Below are positions 30,872 to 42,602 of a stretch of 64,000 nucleotides of DNA, piece after piece. The DNA comes from Ophiura sarsii. Lineage: Eukaryota > Echinodermata > Ophiuroidea > Amphilepidida > Ophiuridae. Every line of letters begins with the position of its first letter. Positions within the stretch are counted from its first letter, which is position 1. A program made the translations under genes and the position numbers. The stretch covers positions 20,597,874-20,661,873 of the forward strand of contig CM069455.1 in NCBI GenBank assembly GCA_035610835.1. Direction: 5' to 3'. The notes beneath the pieces are model-generated. The model worked only from the letters and a program-made list of their open reading frames with translations. It was not told where the DNA came from and made no database searches.

Positions 30872-33800
30872 GGTATGGCTCTGTATTGATTCATTGGTGG
30901 TTTTTTCTCCGTTCTCACGGTTCTGGATGAAACTTCTAACCTAAAATACATCCATTCTTTTACTGGTTGGTCGTGATTTTGCACTTGATTCTCAAGCTAA
31001 CTGTTATGTGTTTGTGATAATAATCCATTTATTGTACATAGCCCTACCAGTTACCCTGCTTTTGGTTTTAAGCGACCCGGCCCCGGGGAGAGAAATCATC
31101 ATTCATTGTATTGACTGTTTTGTCATTGTCAATGTCATTGATTGATTGATTTGATACTATTTTAGAATATAGGTAAGCTTTGTCATGTTGTTTCAAAAAA
31201 TGTGCAGTTTCTGTTTCTGTTGAAATATGTTTTATTATATTTGTATGCTATTTTTCTTATTTAATACAAATAATCATGAAAGTCAAATACCTAAAATATG
31301 GAAAGTTGCATTGAATTTTTGATCATTACTAGGGTGTCCAATGACTTTTTGAAACCTTTTAATTCACCATTTTTTATTGTTTTATCTGAAAGGGCTCATC
31401 AATACGAGCATTTTAAGCCCAAAATCAGTTCATACCGTTAATCGGTTGCGGAGATAGGTCGTTTTAAAGATGCGAAAAAACACCCTTTTTCGTCTTTTGG
31501 TCCAAAACCCCCCAAAATGGGTATGTTTGGGCAATATTAATTACTATTTCTCAAACCGATACAACTATTCTTGAATTGCTGTTGGAAGTAGCCATGTCTT
31601 CTCTACATTTAAAAAAAAGCTGAGAAGAAATGGCCTAATGGTTTTTCAGATGTAGCCGTATGGAATTCGATGATTTGCCAAAATATGGGATTACCCATAA
31701 TGCATTGCAAAAGGTGTCTCCAGGGGATTTTGCCCCTGTACAAAGTCTATGGGGAATCAAAGAAAAAGTACTAATTATTATAACAATAATGTAAGAGATG
31801 CTGTGTAAGACTGGAGAGGTTATTTTCATCTAGATTTGGCACATGTATAACTTAGAACATTATCATTGAAATAGGGACATATTCTAGCGCTAATTAGCAT
31901 AATTAGCGTCTAATTTGCATATTTAATTGGATTAATCCTATACCCTGGAAATGGCGTTATTTATCCATATTTTATCCATATTACGTAGTACCACAACAAT
32001 TCTTTCCAAACTTGACCTGTATTGAGGTGGTTATTAAAAATATGGTAAAGTTGGATGCCAAATTTGTATAAGAAACATAGGCTAATTTGCATAAGTGCAT
32101 AATTGATGAACCGGTTGATTACTAACTATCCATGCATGCTGATCAATGCTTCAGAGCTAGACACATCTTTTAATTTTATGTGATTCTGCATGTTTTTATC
32201 ACTTTGTATTATATATAACCACAATTTATTTATTAATAAAAATGCAATAAAAGAAAGAAACAATGTTTTTTGTGTATATATTGTTGTATTTGTTATGTGT
32301 ATGCTGTATTTTTTTTTTTGATTCCTAGAACTTGGTACAATACAAGGTCAAATGGATAGAAAATTCAGTGTATGGCCCATGACTCCCTCTCAATTTCACT
32401 GACCGTGGGGCATAGCTTAAAATAAACCCTGATTGATGGAAAAGTTACCTCAACCCCTAGTTCAACACATACTTCATTGTCAGTTAGTTAGGTGGTGGGG
32501 GGGGGGGGGGGGGGGGGTCCATAGCCAGGGGACTGCCTGCCTTTGACCAAACATGGGGGCCCTCATAAAACAAAAATGTAAATATATAGGCCTAATCTAA
32601 GATTTAAAGAAGCTTGGTAGGCCATAAGAAATACCAAAGGATAATAAAACAGGTCTAAAATACTCCACTATGCTTCGAATGCAAGTGAGATATGAGACTG
32701 CTGTGATGCCCCAGCCTCAATTTGGCCTGACCACCTCCCCCTGGCCGGATCAACCCCCAGCCGGCCATGTCGCCCGCGCCAGTTCCCTGGACCGTTTCCT
32801 GGCTAGGAATACGTTTGTGAAGGGGGATGATAAAATATTAAAATGATGTGATCATAGTTCAATTATACTGAATAATAAGCAAGGAATGAGGCCTGAAAAG
32901 AAAACCGAAACTACTATTTTTACATACGGGTTCAAAATTATGCAGCCTTGCAACGCATTTTACACGTGGGAATAATGGGACGCGAAATGGACAATGGAGT
33001 AAAAAAATCAACAGTAATTAACATTCTGAAGTGATAAAAGTTAGCAGAATATTGGTTATGAATTATAAACAGGTAATTAACAACATTGAGGCACAGTTAG
33101 TATTTCCAAATTCGATCGGAATGAAAAAGACATCGAGAAAAAACAATCGCTAATTTTCAGAAACACGTTGCACAAACGTTACAGATAGCCTGTCACGGTA
33201 GCGCCCTCAAGGGATGCTAATGTAATATTCATGAACGCGATGGTCGAGCGCGACAGTGCAGTATTGATGGACAACTGACGGACGTATCCTACATCATGTA
33301 ATCGCGCCCACTCACCGCCGTACCAGACAGGGAAGGGCAGTGCGTGCAGTGGCGGTATAGGTATTTTAGCGGTTGGGCGTTAAATCGATACGGCATTTGA
33401 TCTGAAAGGTTACATGTTACCAACTTTTCAGCAAAAAAATAAACTTTCAATTCCGGTTCAAATGCGGGTTCGACCGTTCAGATTCGACCTTGGAAACGCC
33501 TTCAAATAACTCGGTAAATATTTCAAAAAATCAGGAAAAATACTTATCGTAGGATTTTCTGAGTCGTTTAGGTATCAAATAGAAGCTACAACCCTCTTCT
33601 ATTTAATGCAAAAATCGGTAGATTCTAACTCTTCTCAGATCAAATGCCATAATATTTTGAAAAATCATGTTTTGCCTCGAAAAATTGGCGACATTTTTTA
33701 AAATGGTGATTTTTGCGTCGGGAAATTCCCTGCGTAAGGCCTGAAATTGAGTCAACTTCAGCCCTCAAAAACAACACATTTTTCGATACATATGGTTTTC

Positions 33801-33968
33801 TTTCATCGATTGTTATTGGTATACATATCATTTGCGATGAAATCTGAAGTTTCATAATTATTTATTCATTATTCTGACCAAAACGGCAAGTTTAAAACTT
33901 GTACTCTTGAAAATGGAAAAGTAAGCGTGTGCGTGTGCTGTGCAGGGGTTTCAGCGTAGCTGACGGCC
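30872..33968. other. Intergenic, no gene recognised
   Basis: AT-rich stretch upstream of GTF3C3. It includes a poly-G run (32497-32517), AATTAGCATAATTAGC words near 31890, and CpG-richer sequence at 33190-33370. No coherent ORF on either strand. Confidence 0.35.
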
Positions 33969-33979
33969 AAGATGGCGGC
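33969..33979 (+). promoter_or_regulatory. YY1-type AAGATGGCGGC motif, possible start site
   Basis: AAGATGGCGGC followed by GCGCGCAGCG. In animals this motif often sits just downstream of a TATA-less start site. It lies 2.4 kb upstream of the zinc-finger ORF on the same strand; a link to that gene is speculative. Confidence 0.25.
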
Positions 33980-34079
33980 GCGCAGCGTACACCCTATCAT
34001 TACATTAAATTTCTAGTATTGTAAATTGTTGATTTAAAAAAAAAAAAATGTTTAGGCTATATTAAAAAAAATCTTCTGT

Positions 34080-34310
34080 CTCAAAAAGCTCCCGCGCGCG
34101 TTAGTTAATTGATGCATGTTTAAAGAAAACAAATTCACAGATTTTCATTGATCACATCATAAAAATACAAAAGGTCACTTTTACAAGGATTTCAAAATTT
34201 TATATATTTTATAAAAAACAAAACAACAACGGCATTCTGCATTAGGTTTTGAAAAACTGAAGAGCTTTGAAACAAAAGATTTTTTTTAATATAGCCTTAT
34301 TTTTATCGCC
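34080..34310. repeat. Dispersed repeat, copy 1 (copy 2 at 62905-63165)
   Basis: GCGTTAGTTAATTG, TCACTTTTACAAGGATTTCA and AACTGAAGAGCTTTGA then TTTTTAATATAGCCT occur in the same order in both copies. Type unknown; no TIRs seen. Confidence 0.7.
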
Positions 34311-34526
34311 TTTAAATATTAAATTTTTAATATTATTAGGAATAGGAGCTCTACAGTTTGCAGCATGCATAAGTGAAGACTGGAAGGATTCACTCAATCC
34401 TATACAATGTAAATACCCAATGAACTGTTGATAATATTGTGACGAACACAAAAAGGACAAATCACTATGCGATCGATATCGGGTTGACCGGAATCTCCCG
34501 TGGACAAAAGGTCACATTAGCCCCTC

Positions 34527-36020
34527 TTAAGGGCAGAGTTAGTTGACTGGGTTTGATGCTCATGCCTCCTCCAGTTTACTAATAACTTCTTGATCATAAC
34601 AAGTAAAATTAAATATGTTATAACTTATAGTACTCTATAAATATCGATCTACATGTACTACGGTATGTATTATTGTTAAAAGCATTGAAGCAAAACAGGA
34701 CATTATTACAAAATAATTGAAAAAAGGCTCTAAATATACAATTCAAAGTACGTCACATATTTAGTATCAAATGAAAGATATTTTCAAGCTCTTTCAAATG
34801 AGCTATTCTTCTTTTTAATTGATACATTAAGTATGATTTTTGTTGGAAAAAAACTGATTTTTTTGGTTAAAAAATGTGATTTTATTTTCTTCAGAAAAAT
34901 ACCCATTTGTAGCACTCTCACTTCTCTGACCCCTTCTTATGCTTTTATATAAGTTTTGTTGCTTTAATTTTGCTAACCTACCGCTTAAATTTTTATAAAT
35001 TTACACGTTTAACATGATTTTGTTTTTTCTTATATAAATGTATTTCATTATGAATTTTGCATTGTGGACAAAACGTCATTCCGTAACGGTCATTCCGTAA
35101 CGCTCTCATTTGTCGATCTTTACATCATATTTAAAAAAATATTTAACCAATTTTAACCAGGAAGTTGTCACATTGTAGGTAAAGGTATACCTTTCAATAA
35201 AATGTGATACATTTCTAAATAGGCCTATCACAAAGTGTTCAATGTCTAAATGACTAGAAAAACCATGTCCATTTTGTGTCATTCCGTAAGGCCAATGGAA
35301 ATGGATTGTTAGTTTCCTGTTGCCTTCCCGCCCCACATTTTCAGTTTTACCAAAACTTTCATTATTTGTGCAAAAATTACATTTTCTGACAAACTTGAAT
35401 AAAAATGTTATTTTTTTATTGGCTCTAAATACCAGGCATCCCTTCCTGCTGACTTTAACTTAGGGATTTTATTGGCAGTGGTGTTATGGTGTAGGGTTAA
35501 TAATGAAAATGTAAGCATTACCTCCTCAAATTTCAAATGTAATTGATGTTGCAATATTTCAGACACTTTTTTGAAATTTTCAACAAAACATCTTAAAGTA
35601 TTTCCTAAATTGTTTAAAAAGAGTTATTCATGTGTAATATAATACTAATCAATGGGTATCAAGTACTTAACACTGGTTTGTATGGGGTGCCTTAAATTCC
35701 ATTCGAAAACATCAATTTTAATTTAATAATGAATAATGAAAAAAATCCAAATAATGAATAATGAAACGTTACCTCGTCCCGTTTTTCAAACTTCCAACAG
35801 GAAACTAACAATTCATTTCCATTGGCCTAACGGCAATTATAAAAATCAATATTTTATTAATTAAAAATATGATGGTCAAAATTTGTACCATATCTAAAAG
35901 TGTTTAGTAGTTGCTATTAAAATATATTAATTAGTTTGGTGAGAAGTAATACACTTTTCAAGATATTATGATAAAAATGCTTTGTGAATGTCATTCTGTA
36001 ACGCTTGGAACTGCCCTTAA
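34527..36020. mobile_element. TTAA-flanked element, TIR GGGCAG, with internal GTCATTCCGTAACG repeats
   Basis: TTAAGGGCAGAGTTAG at 34527 and inverted AACTGCCCTTAA ending at 36020. Inside, CATTCCGTAACG occurs at about 35079 and 35091, with variants at 35279 and 35994. CCAATGGAAATGGATTGTTA at 35293 is mirrored by TAACAATTCATTTCCATTGG near 35806. About 1.5 kb, no transposase. The TIR is short, so the boundary call is moderate. Confidence 0.5.
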
Positions 36021-36359
36021 CTTTTATTACAGTCTAAATTTTGACTGAGCATTTCTGATATAATTATTTGCAGATGATACTCCTCGATCTCCAACATCGT
36101 ATCAGCAGGAAAGTCAACATAGTCAACTAGATCAATACCTTGCAGTTCACTAGAGGTCAGAGACGTCCTTCTTTTTCGTGGTATATACATGTATACATTA
36201 CAAATTATAACTTCATTCCATCAACATCGCCGGCAAAGGTGACACAAAACCTTGATGCCCGACCGAGAGAATTTCTTGCAGGTCAGAGAATCATTCTTTT
36301 ACATGGCATAGTTTGACACTAACTCCATTCCATGTTCAAAAATACCTGTAGGTTGAACT

Positions 36360-37994
36360 ATGCATCTTTACAATCCTTTTACCTGCGTTGTTTGTGTGAG
36401 ATACTTCCCCTCATTGGAAGGACTGAGACGTCATGCTGCCAGTCATAGAAAGAAGCACGCAACAAGACTTATTGCTAAGGATAGACCGTATCAGTGTGTT
36501 ATTTGTGGAACACAATTTGGATATCAAGGTACATTAGAAATACACTTTCAAAAACATGCCCAGGAAAGACCGTTTGTGTGTGAATTTTGTCAAAAAGGCT
36601 TTTTAACTAACAGTGCCCTGATAAATCATGTCCGAGTTCACACAAAGGAGAAGCCATTCAAGTGTGAATATTGCCAAAAAGGTTTCGCACAGAAGAGTTA
36701 TCTGAAACCGCACATGCGAATTCACACCCGGGAAACCCATCCTGTAATTGGTAGATACAAGTGTCAGTATTGTGAGAAATGTTTTCCGCAGAAGAGCTCA
36801 CTGGTAAGTCACATTTTAAATCATACAAAAGAAAAGGCACACCAATGTGAATTTTGTCAGAGAAACTTTGCACAAAGGAGCAACTTGATAGCGCATATTC
36901 GGACCCATACAAAAGAGAGACCTTTTCAGTGTGAATACTGTCACAAATGGTTTGCAATGAACAGTTCATTGAAAATACACATTCGCCGGGTTCACACATT
37001 GGACAGGCCCCATCAATGTGAACATTGCGCCAAAAGTTTTATTCACAAGAATGAACTGTCCACTCATATTCGCAACCATCATACGGGTGATAAACCGTAC
37101 AAGTGTGAAAATTGTCCGAAAAACTTTACATCAAAAGGTGAGCTGTTAACACACGTTGCACGAATTCACACAAAAGAGAAACCATTCCAATGTCTGTTTT
37201 GTCCAAGGAGCTTCCCTGTGAAAAGCGCACTGAACGTACACATGCGTCGCATTCATGCACTGGATCAGGATAAGCGTTTTAGATGCGAGTATTGTCAGAA
37301 ATGTTTCGCTGAGAGATGCGCGTTGACATCACACCGTCGGAGCCATACAAACGAGAAACCGTACGAATGTCCGCATTGTCAGAAGTGCTTTGCACAGACT
37401 AGTGCGCTGGCAACTCATTTAAAGATTCATACAATGGATAAGCCGTTTCAATGTGAGTATTGTCAAAGGTGTTTCATACAGAAGACTAATCTCATAAGAC
37501 ATCTACGGACTCACACAAAAGAAAAACCATACAGGTGTGAAAGTTGTCAACGATGCTTTGCCGATAAGGGCATGCTATCAAAACACGTCCGGATACACAC
37601 AAAGGAGAAGCCTTACAATTGTTTATATTGTGAACAAGTATTCGCACGAAAGGGTACATTAACAACCCACACTCGGACTCATACAAAGGAAAGACCATAT
37701 AAATGTGAAGTTTGTCAGAAATGCTTCGCAGCGCACAGTACACTGGCTGTACACAAACGGATTCATAAAATGGAAAAGCCATACAAGTGTGATTACTGTC
37801 AGAGATGTTTTGTACAGAAAACGCAATTAACTAAACATATTCGGACTCATACCAAGGAAAAACCATACCTGTGTGAATATTGCCAGAGAGGCTTTTCGTT
37901 GAAGGGTAATTTGACAACGCACTATCGGACTCATTTCAAGGATATAGCATTTACGGGGACAGAAACTATTGATGTTTCAAATGACTCAATCTAG
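36360..37994 (+). CDS. C2H2 zinc-finger protein, 18 fingers
   Basis: 544 codons without an intron. Eighteen C2H2 fingers run from about residue 8 to 530, e.g. FTCVVCVRYF, YQCVICGTQFGYQGTLEIHF, FKCEYCQKGF and YKCDYCQRCF. Linkers are mostly TKEKPF/Y, a variant of the canonical TGEKP; one is long (TRETHPVIGRY). Fingers 7, 9 and 10 use HX4H spacing. No KRAB, BTB or SCAN domain. An in-frame TGA at 36354 precedes the Met, so this start is credible; an acceptor-like TTATTTGCAG at 36064-36073 could begin the exon. Presumed nuclear sequence-specific DNA binder, of the lineage-expanded poly-zinc-finger type. No ortholog assigned. Confidence 0.92.
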   Translation: MHLYNPFTCVVCVRYFPSLEGLRRHAASHRKKHATRLIAKDRPYQCVICGTQFGYQGTLEIHFQKHAQERPFVCEFCQKGFLTNSALINHVRVHTKEKPFKCEYCQKGFAQKSYLKPHMRIHTRETHPVIGRYKCQYCEKCFPQKSSLVSHILNHTKEKAHQCEFCQRNFAQRSNLIAHIRTHTKERPFQCEYCHKWFAMNSSLKIHIRRVHTLDRPHQCEHCAKSFIHKNELSTHIRNHHTGDKPYKCENCPKNFTSKGELLTHVARIHTKEKPFQCLFCPRSFPVKSALNVHMRRIHALDQDKRFRCEYCQKCFAERCALTSHRRSHTNEKPYECPHCQKCFAQTSALATHLKIHTMDKPFQCEYCQRCFIQKTNLIRHLRTHTKEKPYRCESCQRCFADKGMLSKHVRIHTKEKPYNCLYCEQVFARKGTLTTHTRTHTKERPYKCEVCQKCFAAHSTLAVHKRIHKMEKPYKCDYCQRCFVQKTQLTKHIRTHTKEKPYLCEYCQRGFSLKGNLTTHYRTHFKDIAFTGTETIDVSNDSI

Positions 37995-38630
37995 GTTCAT
38001 GATAATTGTTCAAAACGTTGGGAGTGTTTTTCTTTGTACAAATTCATATTATTGTAGGATAAATATAGAGTGTCAGTGGTTAGTGTCCCAAAATATACAT
38101 TGCTTAAACTCATTTTGAAGAATCTCTATATATCCAATTTGGCAACACATAGTGATCTCTTGTTATTTCCACTTTTGCACCACATTGTTATCCTGTTTGC
38201 ACTTTTTGGATTCCGTAGAATGAGGATACTTTGACCCACTTTTCTAGCCTTGATTCAAGGCACTATTGCTGGATGCCACTGTAATATTAACAATATCAAA
38301 TAATGCCCAGCTCTCTATACCCATTATACAGTCCCGTTTATAGCCATCTGTTCCAACTTGTCAAATGTCAAGGATTTCAATTTTGGCCTTTTTGCAACTG
38401 AAAAATAAGCAAATTGTGCCAAGCTGTGTAAGGTGTCTTTGAATTGAAATAACATATCCGCTAGTTTGAAATTGAAATAAGGTTATAATTACAAGTGACT
38501 CCCCCATGTACAAACTTTTACTCATCTAGCTTTTGTCATAAAAGTATATCTTGGAACATCATGTTGCAACAATGTCTTATTGTTTTAATGTAGCTTAGCC
38601 GTTTTTCATTTTTATATGATTGATATGGCG
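37995..38630. other. 3' flank of zinc-finger gene
   Basis: No exact AATAAA was noticed; GATAAATAT at about 38060 and AAAAATAAGC at about 38401 are the nearest candidates. No repeat recognised. Confidence 0.3.
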
Positions 38631-40784
38631 GTTTGCTATCAACAGAAGATTTCAAGACCCAACACATTTCTCATTATAGATATGACTGATACTGCAGTTG
38701 CTATCTACTGAAGATAGCACTAATCTCATTTTGCAATTCCATATGACTGATACAGCGGTGTCTATAAATCTACAGAAGATAGCTAAAAGCACATTTTGCA
38801 TTTTTATATAACTAATATGGCCGTTGCTATCTACTGAAGATAGCGCCAAAAACATTTTGCATTTAGATATGAAGATGCTAGTAGCACCACACCAACATTG
38901 TTTTGCTTTTACATAAAGGTTTTTCAGCAGTTGCTATCTACTGTAGATAGCACCAAATATACTTTGCAGTTTGAAATGAGTAATATGCCCATTGCTATCT
39001 ACTGAAGATAGCACCAACAACATTCTGCATTTAGACATGAAGATGCTACATGTAGAAGCACCACATCAACATTTTATTTTGCTTTTACGTATGGTTTTTC
39101 GGCGGTTGCTATCTTCAGAAGATAACACCAAAAACATTTTTCTTTTACATCTGACTTTTCGGCGGTTGCTATAGCACCAAACATATTTTGCATTTAGATA
39201 TGACTGATACAGTAGTTGCTGTCTACAGAAGAAAGCTAAAAACACATTTTGCATTTTAATATGACTGATATGGCCTTTGCTATCCACTGATGATAGCTCC
39301 AACACATTTTGATATGACTGATACGGCAGTTTGTTATCTTTTGATGATAGCTGCAGCACATTTTGACTTTTGATATGACTGATATGGCCGGTGCTATCTA
39401 TTGAAGATAGCACCAAACACATTTTGCATTTAGGTATGATTTATACGGTGGTTGCTATCTTCTAATGAAACCAAATCATTTTGTGTTTAGATATGACTGT
39501 ACGGCGGAAAGATAGCATCAAACACATTTTGTCATTTAAAGGTAGATGACCCGATCACATTTTGGTATCACAGAATTATTTCAAACATACGGAGATTTTC
39601 ATATCATATGAAAGCTCGTATTTTTCTCATCATCATACTGAAATTTGACGGCCTAAATCGGTATAATTACGGAGGAATCGATGAAATAACGTCGAATTAC
39701 CGCAAATGGTACCACCGATATAGTTTGTGTACTACTCAATACAGTTCACAGCATCTTGTGCGTCTAAAATAAGAACCATTAGAGCTATGCAACTCAAACT
39801 TTGGAACACAACTTTTTTAAGGATGACCTTTCATGTGTGTTGTGTTGTATGAATAACTTATTAGAAAAATTCAAGTTGAAAATCGGAACATCTACCTTTA
39901 ATGACTTTTCGGCGGCTGCTATCTACAGAAGATAATTTAGCACCAAAGACATTTGGCTTGTTTGGTGCTATCCTTTGTAGATAGCAACAGCCATATCAAA
40001 ATGTAAAATGTGTTTGGAGCTATCATCGGTAGATAGCTGCAACCGCCGTATCAGTCATATATTAATGCAAAATGTGTTTGGTGCTCTCTTCAATTGATAG
40101 CAATCGCCGTATATCACTCGGTCATATCTAAATACAAATGTTTTTGGTGCTATCATCAGTAGACAGCTAAAATTGCCGTATCAGTCATATCTGAATGTAA
40201 AATGTGTTTGGTGCTATCATCAGTAGATAGCAACCGCCGTATCAGTCATATCTAAATGCAAAATGTGTTTGGAGCTATCTTCAGTAGATAGCAACCACCA
40301 TATCAGTCATATCTAAATATAAAATTGTTTGGAGCTATCATCAGTAGATAGCAACCGCACTAAATCAGTCAAATCTAAATGCAAAATGTGTTTGGTTTGG
40401 TGGCTGGTGCTACTTCAGTAAATAGCAACCACAGTATCAAATGCAAAATATGGTGGTTGCTATCTACTGAAGATGGCACCAAACACATTTTGCATTTAGA
40501 TATGACTGATACGGCAATTGCTACCAAATGAAGATAGCACCAAACATTGGTATTTATATAATATGACTGATACGGACACGGTGGTTGCTATTTACTGATG
40601 ATACAACAAACACATTTTCCATTTTGCTATGACTGATACGGTCGTTGCTATCTACAAAAGACAGCACCAAACAAGCAAAATGTCTTTGGTGCTATCATAT
40701 CTTCTGTAGATAGCAACCGCCGAAAAGTCATTAAATGACCAAATGTGTTTGGTGCTATTTATCCGCCGTACCGTCATATCTGCG
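38631..40784. repeat. Hairpin-unit array with orientation switches
   Basis: Units of about 60-75 bp read ATATGACTGATACGGCGGTT, GCTATCTACTGAAGATAGC and ACCAAACACATTTTGCATTT. The middle part is a 7-bp stem with a 5-base loop. About 17 units run forward to 39955, about eight run reversed (39960-40440), about four forward (40445-40680), then two reversed. Units are diverged and some are shortened. A MITE (39536-39901) interrupts the array. Confidence 0.88.
39536..39901. mobile_element. TTAA-flanked MITE, TIR AGGTAGATG, copy 1
   Basis: TTAAAGGTAGATGACCCGAT at the left and inverted ATCGGAACATCTACCTTTAA at the right. Inserted in the hairpin array. It shares GTTTGTGTACTACTCAAT, TATGCAACTCAAACTTTG and GATGACCTTTCATGT with the copy at 54307-54653. 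Confidence 0.82.
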
Positions 40785-42117
40785 TGCGCAATAAGTCCAT
40801 TTTTGGCCGAATTGAGTTAAAACTGGTTTTGGGCAGCTTTAGGGGTAAGAAACATGGGAAAGGTGCACTACACTAAATGGGGTATCCCCTATCCTTAAGT
40901 CGGTGTTTAAAGCTAGAATCGGAAAGTATGCATCACAAAATCCTCAATTTATAAAAAAGACTTGACAGTAATACAATTGCGTAATTTATGCCTATGATTT
41001 TTGGTTAATTATGAATAATGGGATATCACCTACATGAACATGCACCCTGACTATTATAAACTGTGAATATCATCTAGGTAAATGTTGAGAGATCTTTCAA
41101 ATTTGTGCTTTTTACTGGAAACATTACGGCGACATTTCCAAGCTCGTCAGAGAGGTAGTCACTCCATAGGCATATTTTGGAAAATCGAGCAGGCTCACCT
41201 ACCTATTTTTTCACTTTTTGGTGGGGAAATGTGATAATCTTTAAGAATAAATCACTCTACAGGGTCCAACTTCGCAATTTAGTGGTCTAAAACAGAGTTT
41301 TATATCAGTGTTTTTGTACATATCCCTATGGAGCTCTATTTTAGTGGTGTGACCCCGGAATATTACTGATTTTTAAATTTGAGACTTTTAAATATGTTTT
41401 TCAGGGGGTCCAATTTAGCACTGTCACCAATGTGAGTGCAGGACGTATGTAAGTCCACCCATTATGGTGTTTCTAAAACATGAACCAAAGAAAATTATCA
41501 CTGTTACTGCACAAAACATAATTTTTTGTTGCACTTAAAAGTCAAAAGATATTAATTTGTTAATGGCCCTCCATATTAAACAACTTAAATGGGGAAAATG
41601 TCATTTTATCATAAAATATGTTTTTATGCTATGAGAGTCTGGAAACACTGTTTGTAACTCCACAAAATAGTCATTTTTCCTGTTTGTCTTCACCATGGTA
41701 AAAAGGGGGCTAATTCACCCAAACTAACTTCCAATTTCATTGAATTACACTATAATTGCTAGAAATGTAATTTAAATAAATGTTAGTATTACTTGTTCAA
41801 GGCTTGAATTATTTTTTGCAAGATTTGTTAGCGAATTGGTAATATAAAAAACTCTGTACAAATCCTATGGTGGCAACGTGATCGAAGAAGTGCGTAAGTC
41901 CAAAATCAATTAATGGATTAATATTGATCAATAAACAATGTAGGTACTAATTTTGTGTAGAATATATATGAATCCCAGAGACATAACCTACATTTTGTAT
42001 ATACTCACCAAGAAACAGCCAAATTGAACTTTTACGTTGATTCCTACAATATTTTGTAAACTTTAAATGCCTGTATCTCAAAATGTCAAATATGGACTTA
42101 TTGACTTCTTACGCTCA
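40785..42117. mobile_element. Inverted-repeat element (AATAAGTCCATWTTTG) inside the hairpin array
   Basis: GCGTGCGCAATAAGTCCATT at the left and inverted AAATATGGACTTATTGACTT then CTTACGC at the right. GTAAGTCC recurs internally near 41450 and 41885. Array units resume directly after it (to 42210). About 1.33 kb, no ORF of note. Ends approximate. Confidence 0.5.
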
Positions 42118-42602
42118 TGTCTTCAAATGCAAAATGATTTGGTGTTATCTTCTGTAGATGGCAACCGCTGAAAGGTCATATCTATCAGTCATGTCTATAG
42201 ACTAGGCACGCCTAGTAGAGCTGGTCGGATATTTGAATGTTAAAAAATGTTTTTGTCTTGTAATATTATATGGCAGAATAAATTATAATTATGTAATTTG
42301 GAAAGTGGTGTTATGGTACTAATTTTTGTAACTGTGTTTATATTTATACAAGATTGATTAGGATAAATTATATGTTAGTGTATTTTGTGATCAGGTTAGT
42401 GAAAAATATAAGTTAAGCCTCTGATGCCGAGCACCATAAATTTATTTGGGCAATGGATGACCAAATAGTATGCCCTAGGCTTGTTTCTGGTTTTTTATTT
42501 ATTTATTGAGTAGCCTAATTGAATACATCATGGACTTTTTAAATCAATGAAAGCGTAAGTATCTTAGACGAATCTATTTGTTTAAAAAGGTATAGATGAG
42601 GT

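Noticed and set aside
36074..36156. Short exon-like stretch (DDTPRSPTSYQQESQHSQLD) after an acceptor-like site upstream of the zinc-finger ORF
   Set aside because: It is in a different frame from the zinc-finger ORF and stops after about 27 codons; no second gene evidence. It could be 5' UTR.
36658..36999. Minus-strand ORFs opposite the zinc-finger gene (also 37492-37782)
   Set aside because: Shadows of the zinc-finger frame; no independent features.
38992..39422. ORFs on both strands through the hairpin array
   Set aside because: Produced by the repeat unit; reading frames change with unit length.
38631..40784. CRISPR array
   Set aside because: Animal DNA; spacers are not unique and units are diverged and orientation-mixed.
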